Assembly: GCA_965370415.1 (NCBI GenBank)
Contig: CBDUTJ010000028.1
Coordinates: 1-39,094, forward strand
DNA: 39,094 nt
Source: JACNIV01 sp965370415
Lineage (GTDB): Bacteria > Cloacimonadota > Cloacimonadia > Cloacimonadales > TCS61
Direction: 5' to 3'
Shown piece by piece: positions 17,566 through 25,391 of the stretch. Below the pieces are notes generated by a model. It ran no database searches, was not told the origin of the DNA, and saw only the letters and a program-made list of their open reading frames with translations. Made by a program: the position numbers and the translations under genes. Each line of letters starts with the position of its first letter. Within the stretch, counting starts at the first letter, position 1.

Positions 17566-17661
17566 TTATTTGCCCTTTTTTTTGTGTCTGTTCTTACGAA
17601 GTCTTTTTTTACGTTTGTGATTACTGATCTTGTATCGTTTCCTCTTTTTTCCACAGGGCAT
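17566..17661 (-). CDS. AURKAIP1/COX24-domain micro ribosomal protein (31 aa)
   Basis: A 31-residue, strongly basic protein starting MPCGKKRKRYK and ending RKNRHKKKGK, with HKRKKRLRKNRHKKK as its signature. This matches the AURKAIP1/COX24 domain, small bacterial proteins related to mitoribosomal bS38m and treated as ribosome components. GGAGG lies 6 nt before the ATG. It follows the HU gene by 18 nt on the same strand and ends 40 nt before a strong terminator, so the two form a two-gene operon. It is short enough to be missed by ORF callers with common length cut-offs. Confidence 0.88.
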   Translation of the reverse strand: MPCGKKRKRYKISNHKRKKRLRKNRHKKKGK

Positions 17662-17679
17662 TAATCCTCCAGGTGCCTA

Positions 17680-17973
17680 TTAAAGCTTATCTTGATTAGC
17701 TTCGTTGACTTCGTCTTTGAAAGCTCTTGAGAATTTAAAAGTGGGAACAACTCTTGCGGGAACCTGCACCTTCTCTTCAGTTTTAGGATTGCGACCAATA
17801 CGCTCTTTACGAACTTTAAGTTTGAAAGTACCAAATCCTCTGATCTCGATATGCTTACCGTCTTTCATAGAATCCTTTACTGCTTCCAGAAAAGCGTCAA
17901 CGGCAAGTGCAACATCTTTACGAATAATACCTGTTTCAGCTGAAACTGATCTTACTAAATCTGCTTTTGTCAT
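17680..17973 (-). CDS. HU/IHF-family DNA-binding protein
   Basis: Nucleoid-associated protein of 97 aa. Hallmarks are MTKADLVRSVSAETG, the helical dimer core (AVDAFLEAVKDSMKDG), the beta-arm entry IEIRGFGTFKLK, the arm signature RIGRNPKTEEKVQVPAR and the closing VPTFKFSRAFKDEVN. The beta-arm carries the conserved Pro used to kink DNA. AAGGAG is properly spaced before the ATG. A minus-strand TTGACA (18038-18033) may be the -35 box, with a poor -10. The gene leads a short operon with the 31-aa ribosomal-type protein. Confidence 0.94.
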   Translation of the reverse strand: MTKADLVRSVSAETGIIRKDVALAVDAFLEAVKDSMKDGKHIEIRGFGTFKLKVRKERIGRNPKTEEKVQVPARVVPTFKFSRAFKDEVNEANQDKL

Positions 17974-18197
17974 AATTTATTTCTCCTTCTTAATTTTTTA
18001 ACGCTATTCCTTCTCTAAAAACAGCTTTTTTCTGTCAAGCACTTTTTATGTAACTTGATAAAAATAAGCATCTTACAAGGAAATTGGTGAATCTTAATCG
18101 ATTTCAGGTTGTTTTTTGCCTTTTTAAAGCTGATTAGAACCAATAAATCACAACCTCTTCATACGTGTGAACCCTCTATTATACAGCTATTTATTTA

Positions 18198-18226
18198 TTG
18201 ACAGCAATAAAGTTAATTATTATTTG
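18198..18226 (+). promoter_or_regulatory. Candidate promoter for the oxidoreductase/lipid gene run
   Basis: A consensus -35 TTGACA at 18198-18203 is followed, after 17 bp, by TATTTG at 18221-18226; TATTAT overlaps at 18218. It lies about 35-60 bp upstream of the first gene of the 18.3-26.4 kb run. The rest of the 285-bp gap between HU and this gene shows no ORF or RNA gene that I can recognise. Confidence 0.35.
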
Positions 18227-18258
18227 GATGAGCTTGAAATTATTTAAGTTAAGGAATA

Positions 18259-19296
18259 ATGATGAATAACATAAAGTTCGGATTAATCGGTTGTGGTCGT
18301 ATTTCAGCTAAACATTTTGAGGCAATTGCACAAATCGAAAATGCTGAAATTATTTCCTGCTGCGACATTATAGAAAAAAAAGCCAAAGAAGCTTCCAAAA
18401 AATATAATATTAAAACTCATTATAAAAATTATAAAAAAATGCTGGATACAGAAAAGCTCGATGCTGTTCTTATCTGTACTCCCAGTGGATTACATCCCCA
18501 GATGGGTATTGAAGCTGCCAATTGTAAAATACATGTTGTAACCGAGAAACCCATGGCCATTACACTTGAATCTGCAGATGAGCTTGTTAAAGCTTGCGAT
18601 TTGAATGAGGTTGAACTTTTCGTGGTTAAACAGAATCGCCTTAATCCTTCGATCCAACTTCTGAAAAAAGCTATCGATAAAGGCAGGTTTGGAAGATTAT
18701 TCAGTGCAAATGCCACAGTTCGATGGACTCGACCACAAAATTATTATGATATGTCAACCTGGCGTGGCACATGGGAATTTGATGGTGGAGCATTTATGAA
18801 CCAAGCTTCCCACTATTTCGATCTTATCAACTGGTTAATGGGTCCGGTGGAATCTGTAATGTCTTTCACTGCTACTTTAAACCATGAGATCGAAACCGAA
18901 GACCAGGGAGCTGGCATCATTCACTTCAGGAATGGAGCTATTGGAGTGGTTGAAGTAACTATGAATACATATCCCAAGAATTATGAGGGTTCAATTACGA
19001 TAATGGGTGAGAACGGCACTGTAAAAATTGGTGGAGTAGCTGTGAACAAAGTTGAACACTGGATATTCAAAGACTACGATGACGATGACAAACTGATCGA
19101 AACAGTGGAAACCAACCCCACCAGCGTTTATGGGTTCGGTCATTTGGGATACTTGAAAGATGTAGTGAAAGTACTGCAGGGAAATGGTAAACCAAAAACA
19201 GATGGTCGCAGCGGCAGAAAATCATTAGAACTGATCCTGGCTATGTATGCCTCTGCCAGAACTGGCAAGAAGATAGCTATTCCATTAAAAAGTTAG
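18259..19296 (+). CDS. Gfo/Idh/MocA-family oxidoreductase (WlbA/WbpB-like)
   Basis: NAD(P)-dependent sugar dehydrogenase of 345 aa. The Rossmann motif is GLIGCGRISAKH (residues 8-19), the catalytic EKP is at 96-98, and a C-terminal alpha/beta domain follows. The segments VVKQNRLNPSIQLL, RWTRPQNYYD and GGAFMNQASHYFDLINWL resemble UDP-N-acetyl-2-amino-2-deoxyglucuronate dehydrogenases of the WlbA/WbpB type, used in surface polysaccharide synthesis, so that is my best guess at substrate. AAGGA precedes the tandem ATGs at 18259 and 18262, and spacing favours 18262. It is first in the run leading to the lipid genes. It is not a glycerol-1-phosphate dehydrogenase. Confidence 0.85.
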   Translation: MMNNIKFGLIGCGRISAKHFEAIAQIENAEIISCCDIIEKKAKEASKKYNIKTHYKNYKKMLDTEKLDAVLICTPSGLHPQMGIEAANCKIHVVTEKPMAITLESADELVKACDLNEVELFVVKQNRLNPSIQLLKKAIDKGRFGRLFSANATVRWTRPQNYYDMSTWRGTWEFDGGAFMNQASHYFDLINWLMGPVESVMSFTATLNHEIETEDQGAGIIHFRNGAIGVVEVTMNTYPKNYEGSITIMGENGTVKIGGVAVNKVEHWIFKDYDDDDKLIETVETNPTSVYGFGHLGYLKDVVKVLQGNGKPKTDGRSGRKSLELILAMYASARTGKKIAIPLKS

Positions 19297-19323
19297 AATG
19301 CAAAAATAAAAAAGAGGTAGATT

Positions 19324-20211
19324 TTGTTAATTCAAGAGTACTTTAAAAGCCGAAGAGAAATATTAGAAAAAGCTTTAGATAATTACCTAGCACCTTCAGA
19401 TGAGTATCCATCTCAACTCCATGAGGCTATGAGATATAGTGTTTTCAATGGTGGTAAAAGACTCCGTCCTATCCTGTTCTTTGCCACCTATGAAATGCTT
19501 ATCGGTCGAAAGAATGTTAACCGGCTTGAGAGGTTACTTCCTGCGGCATGTGCCCTGGAAATGGTTCATGCAGCATCTCTAATTCACGACGATCTACCCA
19601 GCATCGATAATTCCAGCGAACGAAGAGGAATGCCAAGCTGTCATGTAAAATTCGGCGAAGCTGCCGCTATTATGGCTGGTGATGCCCTGCTAACAAAAGC
19701 GATAGAAGTTCTTACCGATATCAAGAATAAAAAAGTAGCCCTGACCTGCATCCAATTACTTACCAGAGCCATATCCACTCACGGAATGATAGGTGGACAG
19801 GCAGTGGATATTCTTTCTGCAAAAAAGAAAATAAATATTAATACTCTTCGCTATATTCATTTGAAAAAAACAGGATCTCTGCTGCAGGCAGCAGTAGAAC
19901 TTGCCTGTATTATCTACGACGCAGAAGAGAATACATCCATCACCCTTGGCAACTTTGCCCTCAATCTCGGCTTAGCTTACCAGATAGTTGACGACATCCT
20001 GGATGAAGTTGGAAGTTTTGAGGTTCTAGGCAGGGAACCAGGTGAAGATTCACGAAACAAAAAAGCCACATATCCTTCACTTATTGGTCTGGAAAAATCC
20101 AAGAAGATCGCAGAAAAACTTCTACGCGATTCTTATAACATGGTTAAAAATATGAAAAATAACGATATCCTAATTGAATTTGTTTATATGATAAAAGAAA
20201 GGTTACCATAA
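19324..20211 (+). CDS. Trans-polyprenyl diphosphate synthase (probable GGPP synthase, IspA/CrtE type)
   Basis: Condenses IPP with allylic diphosphates. The 295-aa protein has the first Asp-rich motif IHDDLPSIDNSSERRG (DDx4D, bacterial type) and the second, YQIVDDILDE. GGKRLRPIL and MPSCHVKFGEA are also typical. The residue five before the first motif Asp is Ala (HAASLIHDD), where E. coli FPP synthase has Tyr. A small residue there generally permits longer products, so GGPP is likelier than FPP (inference). The start is TTG at 19324, with GAGG 6 nt upstream and no nearby in-frame ATG. It lies directly before the two ether-lipid genes and would supply their prenyl donor. Confidence 0.9.
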   Translation: MLIQEYFKSRREILEKALDNYLAPSDEYPSQLHEAMRYSVFNGGKRLRPILFFATYEMLIGRKNVNRLERLLPAACALEMVHAASLIHDDLPSIDNSSERRGMPSCHVKFGEAAAIMAGDALLTKAIEVLTDIKNKKVALTCIQLLTRAISTHGMIGGQAVDILSAKKKININTLRYIHLKKTGSLLQAAVELACIIYDAEENTSITLGNFALNLGLAYQIVDDILDEVGSFEVLGREPGEDSRNKKATYPSLIGLEKSKKIAEKLLRDSYNMVKNMKNNDILIEFVYMIKERLP

Positions 20212-20217
20212 TAAAAT

Positions 20218-21039
20218 ATGCCGTATTTAATGATCATCAGACCGCTTAACTGCTTTTTTGTTGCTTTTTCAGTTTTTTTTGGTGCTTTTTATTACAATAA
20301 CTTTGGCAATTTTAGCACAGTTTTATTCGCCATGATCTCTGCCTTCATGATCGCAGGAGCAGGTTATGTGATCAACGATTTTTTCGATTTACCGATAGAT
20401 TCGGTGAACAGACCAGAGCGGATCCTTCCCTCCGGTAAAATTAATCCAAAAACTGCTTATATATTTTCTTTAATACTTTTCATTTTAGGCATTGCATTCA
20501 GTTTTTTTACGCAGAATATATTTTGCATATTTATCGCTATTTTCAATAGTATCCTATTATTTCTCTATGCCAGATTCTTTAAGATGAGCTTCTTAACAGG
20601 GAATTTCATAGTTGCATTTGCAGCAGGAAGCACATTCATCTATGGTGGTTTGAGCGGACAAAATCTGATTAATAGTGTGATCGTAGCACTTTTTGCATTT
20701 CTCTATACACTGATAAGAGAATTTATTAAAGACGGAGAGGATATCGAAGGTGACTCCAATGCCGGAGCAAATACAATGGCAGTATTGTATGGTAGAAAGA
20801 ATTCTGTATTAGCTTCCATATTACCTATATTGGGCATCATCGTGTTTACATATTATCTCTTTCAGTTGAAACTTATGTTTTTAGCTACATTCATCATTAT
20901 GAACTTGCTGATTTCCGTACCATTAACGTTTTTTGTTATATATTTACTATTTAACATAAATAAAAAAAGTTTCTCAAAAATATCATCTTTTATGAAATTG
21001 GATATGTTTATACTTTTAATAATTTTATGGGTTGGATAA
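20218..21039 (+). CDS. UbiA-family prenyltransferase, probable digeranylgeranylglyceryl phosphate synthase
   Basis: Polytopic membrane prenyltransferase of 273 aa with about eight hydrophobic segments. The first Asp-rich motif is N53-D54-x2-D57-x3-D61 (INDFFDLPIDSVNRPERILP) and the second is REFIKDGEDIEGD. Both are typical of the UbiA branch that includes archaeal DGGGP synthase, which adds the second geranylgeranyl chain to GGGP. The assignment rests mainly on context: a prenyl diphosphate synthase gene ends 6 nt before and the GGGP synthase gene starts 2 nt after. Alternatives are a quinone, heme or chlorophyll-type UbiA, but no genes of those pathways are nearby. Confidence 0.85.
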   Translation: MPYLMIIRPLNCFFVAFSVFFGAFYYNNFGNFSTVLFAMISAFMIAGAGYVINDFFDLPIDSVNRPERILPSGKINPKTAYIFSLILFILGIAFSFFTQNIFCIFIAIFNSILLFLYARFFKMSFLTGNFIVAFAAGSTFIYGGLSGQNLINSVIVALFAFLYTLIREFIKDGEDIEGDSNAGANTMAVLYGRKNSVLASILPILGIIVFTYYLFQLKLMFLATFIIMNLLISVPLTFFVIYLLFNINKKSFSKISSFMKLDMFILLIILWVG

Positions 21040-21041
21040 AT

Positions 21042-21788
21042 ATGAAAATGTACAAAAAGCTTTTAGAATTAGCAAAAAAACAAGCAAACTATTTTTGCTT
21101 GATCGATCCAGATAATCTCTCCAGTGAAGAAGCAGCGCATTGCGCCAGGTTATGTGAAGAAAATGGTGCCGATGGACTCTTGGTGGGTGGTAGCTTGATG
21201 ATAAACAACCGCTTTGAATCGAATCTAAAACAAATAAAAGAGAATGTAAAAATTCCCGTTTTCATCTTCCCTGGCATCTTTAATTTTGTTTCTCCTTATG
21301 CAGATGCGCTTCTATTGCTCAGTGTCATCACCAGCCGTAATCCGCAAATGCTTATTGGTGAGCAGGTACGTGCTGCTCCACTTATCAAGCATTACGGATT
21401 GGAAGCTATCGGAACAGCTTACATGCTTATTGAATCAGGAAACAATACATCGGTTCATTTCATGAGCGGCAGCATGCCATTACCCCGCACAAAGAATGAC
21501 ATCGCAGTGGCACACGCTCTTGCTGGTGAATATCTTGGCATGAAACTGATCTATATGGACGCCGGAAGTGGAGCAAAATATCCAGTAAGCGACGAAATGA
21601 TATCAGCTATCCGGCAAAATGTATCTCTTCCGATTATTTTGGGTGGAGGTATCAAAAGTCCCAAAATCGCAGCTGAAAAAGCCAAAGCCGGTGCAGATTT
21701 TATCGTAACGGGTAATATACTGGAAGATAACCTGAATCCAAAATTAATCAGGGAATTTGCAGACGCAATACACAGCATAAAAAGATAA
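21042..21788 (+). CDS. Geranylgeranylglyceryl phosphate synthase (GGGPS/PcrB family, group II-like)
   Basis: Forms the first ether bond of archaeal-type lipids by joining a prenyl diphosphate to sn-glycerol-1-phosphate. The 248-aa TIM-barrel has CLIDPDN (Mg-binding Asp), GLLVGGSLM, VITSRNPQMLIG, MDAGSGAKYPVSDEMI and the phosphate-binding LGGGIKSP with ADFIVTGN. These fit the GGGPS/PcrB family and look like the group II enzymes found in archaea and FCB bacteria. I chose ATG 21042; an in-frame ATG at 21027 would overlap the UbiA gene by 13 bp. The stop codon overlaps the next start (TAATG). Confidence 0.93.
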   Translation: MKMYKKLLELAKKQANYFCLIDPDNLSSEEAAHCARLCEENGADGLLVGGSLMINNRFESNLKQIKENVKIPVFIFPGIFNFVSPYADALLLLSVITSRNPQMLIGEQVRAAPLIKHYGLEAIGTAYMLIESGNNTSVHFMSGSMPLPRTKNDIAVAHALAGEYLGMKLIYMDAGSGAKYPVSDEMISAIRQNVSLPIILGGGIKSPKIAAEKAKAGADFIVTGNILEDNLNPKLIREFADAIHSIKR

Positions 21789-22561
21789 TGATCGATATCC
21801 ACACACATATTCTCCCCGGTTGCGACGATGGTTCTCCGGATATGGAAACTTCCATGAAAAAGATCAGGAAAATGGTAGATATGGAAATTGATGGCATTGT
21901 TCTAACACCCCACTTTATCAGGAATCAATATCATAATACTTCCAATGTAATAACCGGAAAATTTAAAGAATTAAAAAGCCAGCTTAAAAAAGAAAATATT
22001 CCCGTAAACATCTTTCAAGCTGCAGAAGTATACCTGGATAGTAATATAAGAAAAGATATTGAAATAGAGAAATTGGTTATTGGTGATACTAATTATGTTC
22101 TGGTAGAAACCAATTTAACCGGTTTCCCTTCAAATCTATTCGATATTTTATATGAACTTGTAAAAAGCGATTATCGCCCCATTTTAGCACATCCCGAGCG
22201 GTATCCTGATATAATAAACGATCCCTCATCTGCGGAGGATCTTGTACATCGAGATATTTACCTGCAACTGAATTCCGGCAGCCTGGTTGGGCACTATGGG
22301 CGATCGGTGAGAAATACAGCCTGGTATCTTCTGGAAAAAGGATTTACACATTTCCTGGCTTCCGATGATCATTGCAAAAGTGAAAATTACAGTCTTCCTG
22401 CCGCCATGGATGATATCAGGAAACAGATCGATGATTACACCGTAAAACTTCTCACAGAGATCAATCCAAAGAAAATGTTAAACAACGAAAAGATAGATTT
22501 CTTTTATCTTGAATCCACGGAAGATGTACCGAAAGGTCTATTAAACAGGATTTTTAGATAA
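21788..22561 (+). CDS. PHP-type tyrosine-protein phosphatase (CpsB/YwqE-like)
   Basis: A 257-aa manganese-dependent PHP phosphatase like CpsB, which dephosphorylates the tyrosine kinase controlling capsule and exopolysaccharide export. Metal-site motifs: DIHTHILPGCDDG (H5, H7), LTPHFI, ILAHPERYP and ASDDHCKSE. YVLVETNLTGFP is also typical. It is coupled to the GGGPS gene by TAATG and followed without a gap by the epimerase gene. No matching BY-kinase or Wza/Wzc genes are in the window. Its place in a lipid operon suggests a link between membrane and surface-polymer synthesis, but this is inference. Confidence 0.87.
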   Translation: MIDIHTHILPGCDDGSPDMETSMKKIRKMVDMEIDGIVLTPHFIRNQYHNTSNVITGKFKELKSQLKKENIPVNIFQAAEVYLDSNIRKDIEIEKLVIGDTNYVLVETNLTGFPSNLFDILYELVKSDYRPILAHPERYPDIINDPSSAEDLVHRDIYLQLNSGSLVGHYGRSVRNTAWYLLEKGFTHFLASDDHCKSENYSLPAAMDDIRKQIDDYTVKLLTEINPKKMLNNEKIDFFYLESTEDVPKGLLNRIFR

Positions 22562-23545
22562 ATGAATGAAAAAATACTAATTACAGGAAGCAGTGGTTTC
22601 ATTGGCAGGAATGTTCTGCGCCAGATCTTGCAGAAGAAATACGAGATAACTGCTTTGATACGACCACGTACAACTATTGCCCGAATTGCAGAATTCACAG
22701 CGGATGTTAAATTTGTAGAAATAGACCTTGCAGATATTGCAAAACTTAAAGCGTTTCTGGAAGCAAACACATTTGATATCATCATTCATATCGGGGCGTT
22801 AAGAGGTGGTAGAAAGAGTTCGAAAGTAAATTATTTCAATACAAATGTAAATGCAACCGAGCAGCTTGTATTAAATGCCCAGCATCATAATTCAACATTT
22901 ATTTTCTGTTCATCGGTGGGTGTGTTCGGGGCAATTCCGCTGGAGCTTCCTGCAAACAATTTAACAAAAAGACAACCGGATAATTACTATCACTTCACAA
23001 AAATTAGGGCAGAATCCATTATTCAGAAACATGTTATGTACGGTTTAAAAGCAGCAATAATCCGACCTGCCATTACATATGGTATCGGTGATTATGGATT
23101 TCCATATACACTTATTAAACTTATAGATAAAAAATTTCTCTATCTTCCCGATTCTAAGGTGAGAATTCATCTGACCGATGTGGAATTATTGTCGCAGGCA
23201 TTCCTGAAATTAACGGAATCCGATTTCACTCCGGGTGTAGAGTATAATGTTGCAGACAAAGAACCGGTTGAATTGCATGAACTGGCAAATTTTATAAGTA
23301 AAGAACTGCGGGGACATTCCTATCCCGGTAAGAAAAATATCGATATGAAGTATTTTCGGAGAGGAGAAAAAATCTCTCGCTTCTTTAAGAACGAACTCTG
23401 GACAGCACGGTTTGAACTGATCTCCAAAAACTGGTATTACGATACCATTGAAACCTATACTGATCTGCTGATAAAGCCTGTTAATACGATTCCGAATTTT
23501 AAGATCGTGATTGACTGGTATAAGCAGATAAACAAAATAAAGTAA
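22562..23545 (+). CDS. NAD-dependent epimerase/dehydratase (extended SDR)
   Basis: Extended short-chain dehydrogenase of 327 aa. The Rossmann motif is G9-SSGFI-G15, with an NAD-binding Asp in FVEIDLAD, active-site Ser in CSSVGVFG (S117/S118) and catalytic Y143-x3-K147 (YHFTK). Family members epimerise or dehydrate nucleotide sugars, or oxidise 3-beta-hydroxy lipids. The C-terminal half (HLTDVELLSQAFLKL, GVEYNVADKEPVELHEL) does not settle the substrate. It starts immediately after the phosphatase stop codon, and the methyltransferase gene follows by 10 nt. Confidence 0.85.
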   Translation: MNEKILITGSSGFIGRNVLRQILQKKYEITALIRPRTTIARIAEFTADVKFVEIDLADIAKLKAFLEANTFDIIIHIGALRGGRKSSKVNYFNTNVNATEQLVLNAQHHNSTFIFCSSVGVFGAIPLELPANNLTKRQPDNYYHFTKIRAESIIQKHVMYGLKAAIIRPAITYGIGDYGFPYTLIKLIDKKFLYLPDSKVRIHLTDVELLSQAFLKLTESDFTPGVEYNVADKEPVELHELANFISKELRGHSYPGKKNIDMKYFRRGEKISRFFKNELWTARFELISKNWYYDTIETYTDLLIKPVNTIPNFKIVIDWYKQINKIK

Positions 23546-23555
23546 AAATTCCAAA

Positions 23556-24404
23556 ATGGCCATTCCGATTTTAAAGAACTGGAAAACCTACTTCACTAAC
23601 TCCAATGAAGGGTTGGGATCGTCTTATGAAAGGATCATTCTGAACAAAAAGCTGGCAACCCTGTGTAAACATTTTCATATAAGTAAGGTTCTGGAAACTC
23701 CTTCTTTTGGTTTTACCGGTTTATCTGGTATAAATAGTGTTTTTCTGGCACAAAAGGAAATCGATATAACATTGATGGATAACAATGAATCCAGGATCGA
23801 GATGACAAAAAAAATCTGGAATGAGTTGAATTTACCGATTAATATTGAATATTCGTCCAATTTCAGTGAGCTTCCGTTTGAGGATAATGCTTTTGACCTG
23901 AGCTGGAATTTTTCTGCTTTATGGTTTGTAGATGATATATTAAATTTTCTGGCAGAATTAAGCAGAGTCACTGCAAAAGCCATATTTATCTGCGTTCCAA
24001 ACCGGACAGGATTAGGTTATGTCTTTCAGAAAATGCAAGGTAAGAAAGAACTGAAAACTCAATTAAAAGAGGAAAATATTATTCCCAAAAATTTTATTCG
24101 TGAACTGAAAAAACTTGGCTGGATGTTAATAGATAACAATTTCATTGATTGCCCTCCCTGGCCGGATATCGGTATGCCAAAGGAAAAATTCCTGAAGATA
24201 TTTGGCTTACACAATCTTCTAAAAAAAAAGAAACACAAACCCATCTCAATTATGAATTATTACTCAGGCAAAAATCCGCAATTCCAGGAAGAGATGATGA
24301 AACATTACTGGTTCGAGAAAAAAGTCCCCTCGTTTATTAAATATTTCTGGGCACATCACAAATATTTTCTATTCATACCTTCAAAAAAAAGAAATGAAAA
24401 ATAA
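23556..24404 (+). CDS. Class I SAM-dependent methyltransferase
   Basis: A 282-aa protein with a Rossmann-type methyltransferase fold. Motif I appears as VLETPSFGFTGLSGINS, the acidic end of beta-2 as ITLMDNNE, motif IV as LPFEDNAFDLSWNFSALWF, and post-motif strands as AIFICVPN. The spacing resembles UbiE/sterol-type small-molecule methyltransferases. The basic C-terminal third (KKKKHKP onward) is unusual and may bind membrane lipids. The substrate is unknown. Its last 11 nt overlap the next gene, so the two are tightly linked. Confidence 0.8.
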   Translation: MAIPILKNWKTYFTNSNEGLGSSYERIILNKKLATLCKHFHISKVLETPSFGFTGLSGINSVFLAQKEIDITLMDNNESRIEMTKKIWNELNLPINIEYSSNFSELPFEDNAFDLSWNFSALWFVDDILNFLAELSRVTAKAIFICVPNRTGLGYVFQKMQGKKELKTQLKEENIIPKNFIRELKKLGWMLIDNNFIDCPPWPDIGMPKEKFLKIFGLHNLLKKKKHKPISIMNYYSGKNPQFQEEMMKHYWFEKKVPSFIKYFWAHHKYFLFIPSKKRNEK

Positions 24405-25383
24405 AAAAAACTGGTTGTTCGGAACATTACTGGGAATAGTTTTCCTGGTTGCCTGGTTGCGTATAGTTGATTGGGGTGAGTTTGTTAATTATCTGAAAAA
24501 CTTCAAATTATCCACAGCAATTATGTTCTCTTTTTTTTATATTTTTGCTTATTTTCTCAGAAGTTTAAGATGGAAGATCATTCTTAATCCTATCCATAAA
24601 ATGAAATGCACCGAAAGTTTTATGCTTTTTATGACAGGGCTGCTGGTAAATTATATTATTCCGGTGCGAGCGGGTGAACTTGCCAAATCTATAATTCTGA
24701 AGAACAAATACAAAGTCAGGATATCAAAAAGCCTGCCCTCGGTTTTCATAGATAAAATTACCGATCTCTTCCCCATTATTCTGATCATGATTTTGATCCC
24801 ACTCATTACTATAAAACTGAACACATCCTTATCTATAATCATTTGTGCATTGTTCCTGATATTTCTGGGATTTATTGCTTTCTTGTTTTTTGCTGTAAAT
24901 CACAGGCAAAAGGCAGTAAGATTGCTACATTTTACACTAAAGATCCTGCCAAAAAAGTACAGAGGAAAATTCGAAGAATTTTTCGAGAATTTCGTTGATG
25001 GCATGGCTATTATGAAAGGCAGATTCCTTGATAATATCCTGGTTTATATAATTACATTATTGGCTGTATTTTCTGAAGCTCTCTATATTTATGCTGTTTT
25101 CAAGGCATTTGGTGCAGAGATCAGTTATCCCAAGATCCTTTTTGGTTATACTCTAATGAACCTTACTTATATTTTACCCACTCCTCCAGCCCAGATCGGA
25201 TCGAATCAATTTATGTGGGTACTTATCTTTTCCTATGCTCTGGGTGTGAATGAAAATCTTACCAGTGCTGCCGTAACTTTTTCTCATTTATTAACTTCCA
25301 TCTGGATTTTTTTGACAGGTGGAATTTCTTTACTTGCCTTAAAAATCAGATTTCATGAACTTGTACCAAGCAAAAATAATTAG
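24394..25383 (+). CDS. Flippase-like integral membrane protein (YbhN/UPF0104, LPG-synthase TM family)
   Basis: A 329-aa polytopic protein with about eight hydrophobic segments, matching the lysylphosphatidylglycerol-synthase transmembrane/YbhN family. Recognisable segments: YFLRSLRWKIILNP, LLVNYIIPVRAGELAKSIIL, the central SEALYIYAVFKAFG, YILPTPPAQIGSNQ and LTGGISLLALK. Relatives include flippase-like domains of MprF and uncharacterised proteins beside glycolipid genes. The start overlaps the methyltransferase gene by 11 nt. In this context it could move a prenyl- or ether-lipid-linked product across the membrane, but this is inferred from family and context. Confidence 0.85.
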   Translation: MKNKKNWLFGTLLGIVFLVAWLRIVDWGEFVNYLKNFKLSTAIMFSFFYIFAYFLRSLRWKIILNPIHKMKCTESFMLFMTGLLVNYIIPVRAGELAKSIILKNKYKVRISKSLPSVFIDKITDLFPIILIMILIPLITIKLNTSLSIIICALFLIFLGFIAFLFFAVNHRQKAVRLLHFTLKILPKKYRGKFEEFFENFVDGMAIMKGRFLDNILVYIITLLAVFSEALYIYAVFKAFGAEISYPKILFGYTLMNLTYILPTPPAQIGSNQFMWVLIFSYALGVNENLTSAAVTFSHLLTSIWIFLTGGISLLALKIRFHELVPSKNN

Positions 25384-25391
25384 AGGTTAAA

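Noticed and set aside
18259..19296. Glycerol-1-phosphate dehydrogenase completing the ether-lipid pathway
   Set aside because: The protein has GxGxxG and EKP motifs of Gfo/Idh/MocA sugar dehydrogenases, not the iron-dependent alcohol dehydrogenase-like fold of G1PDH.
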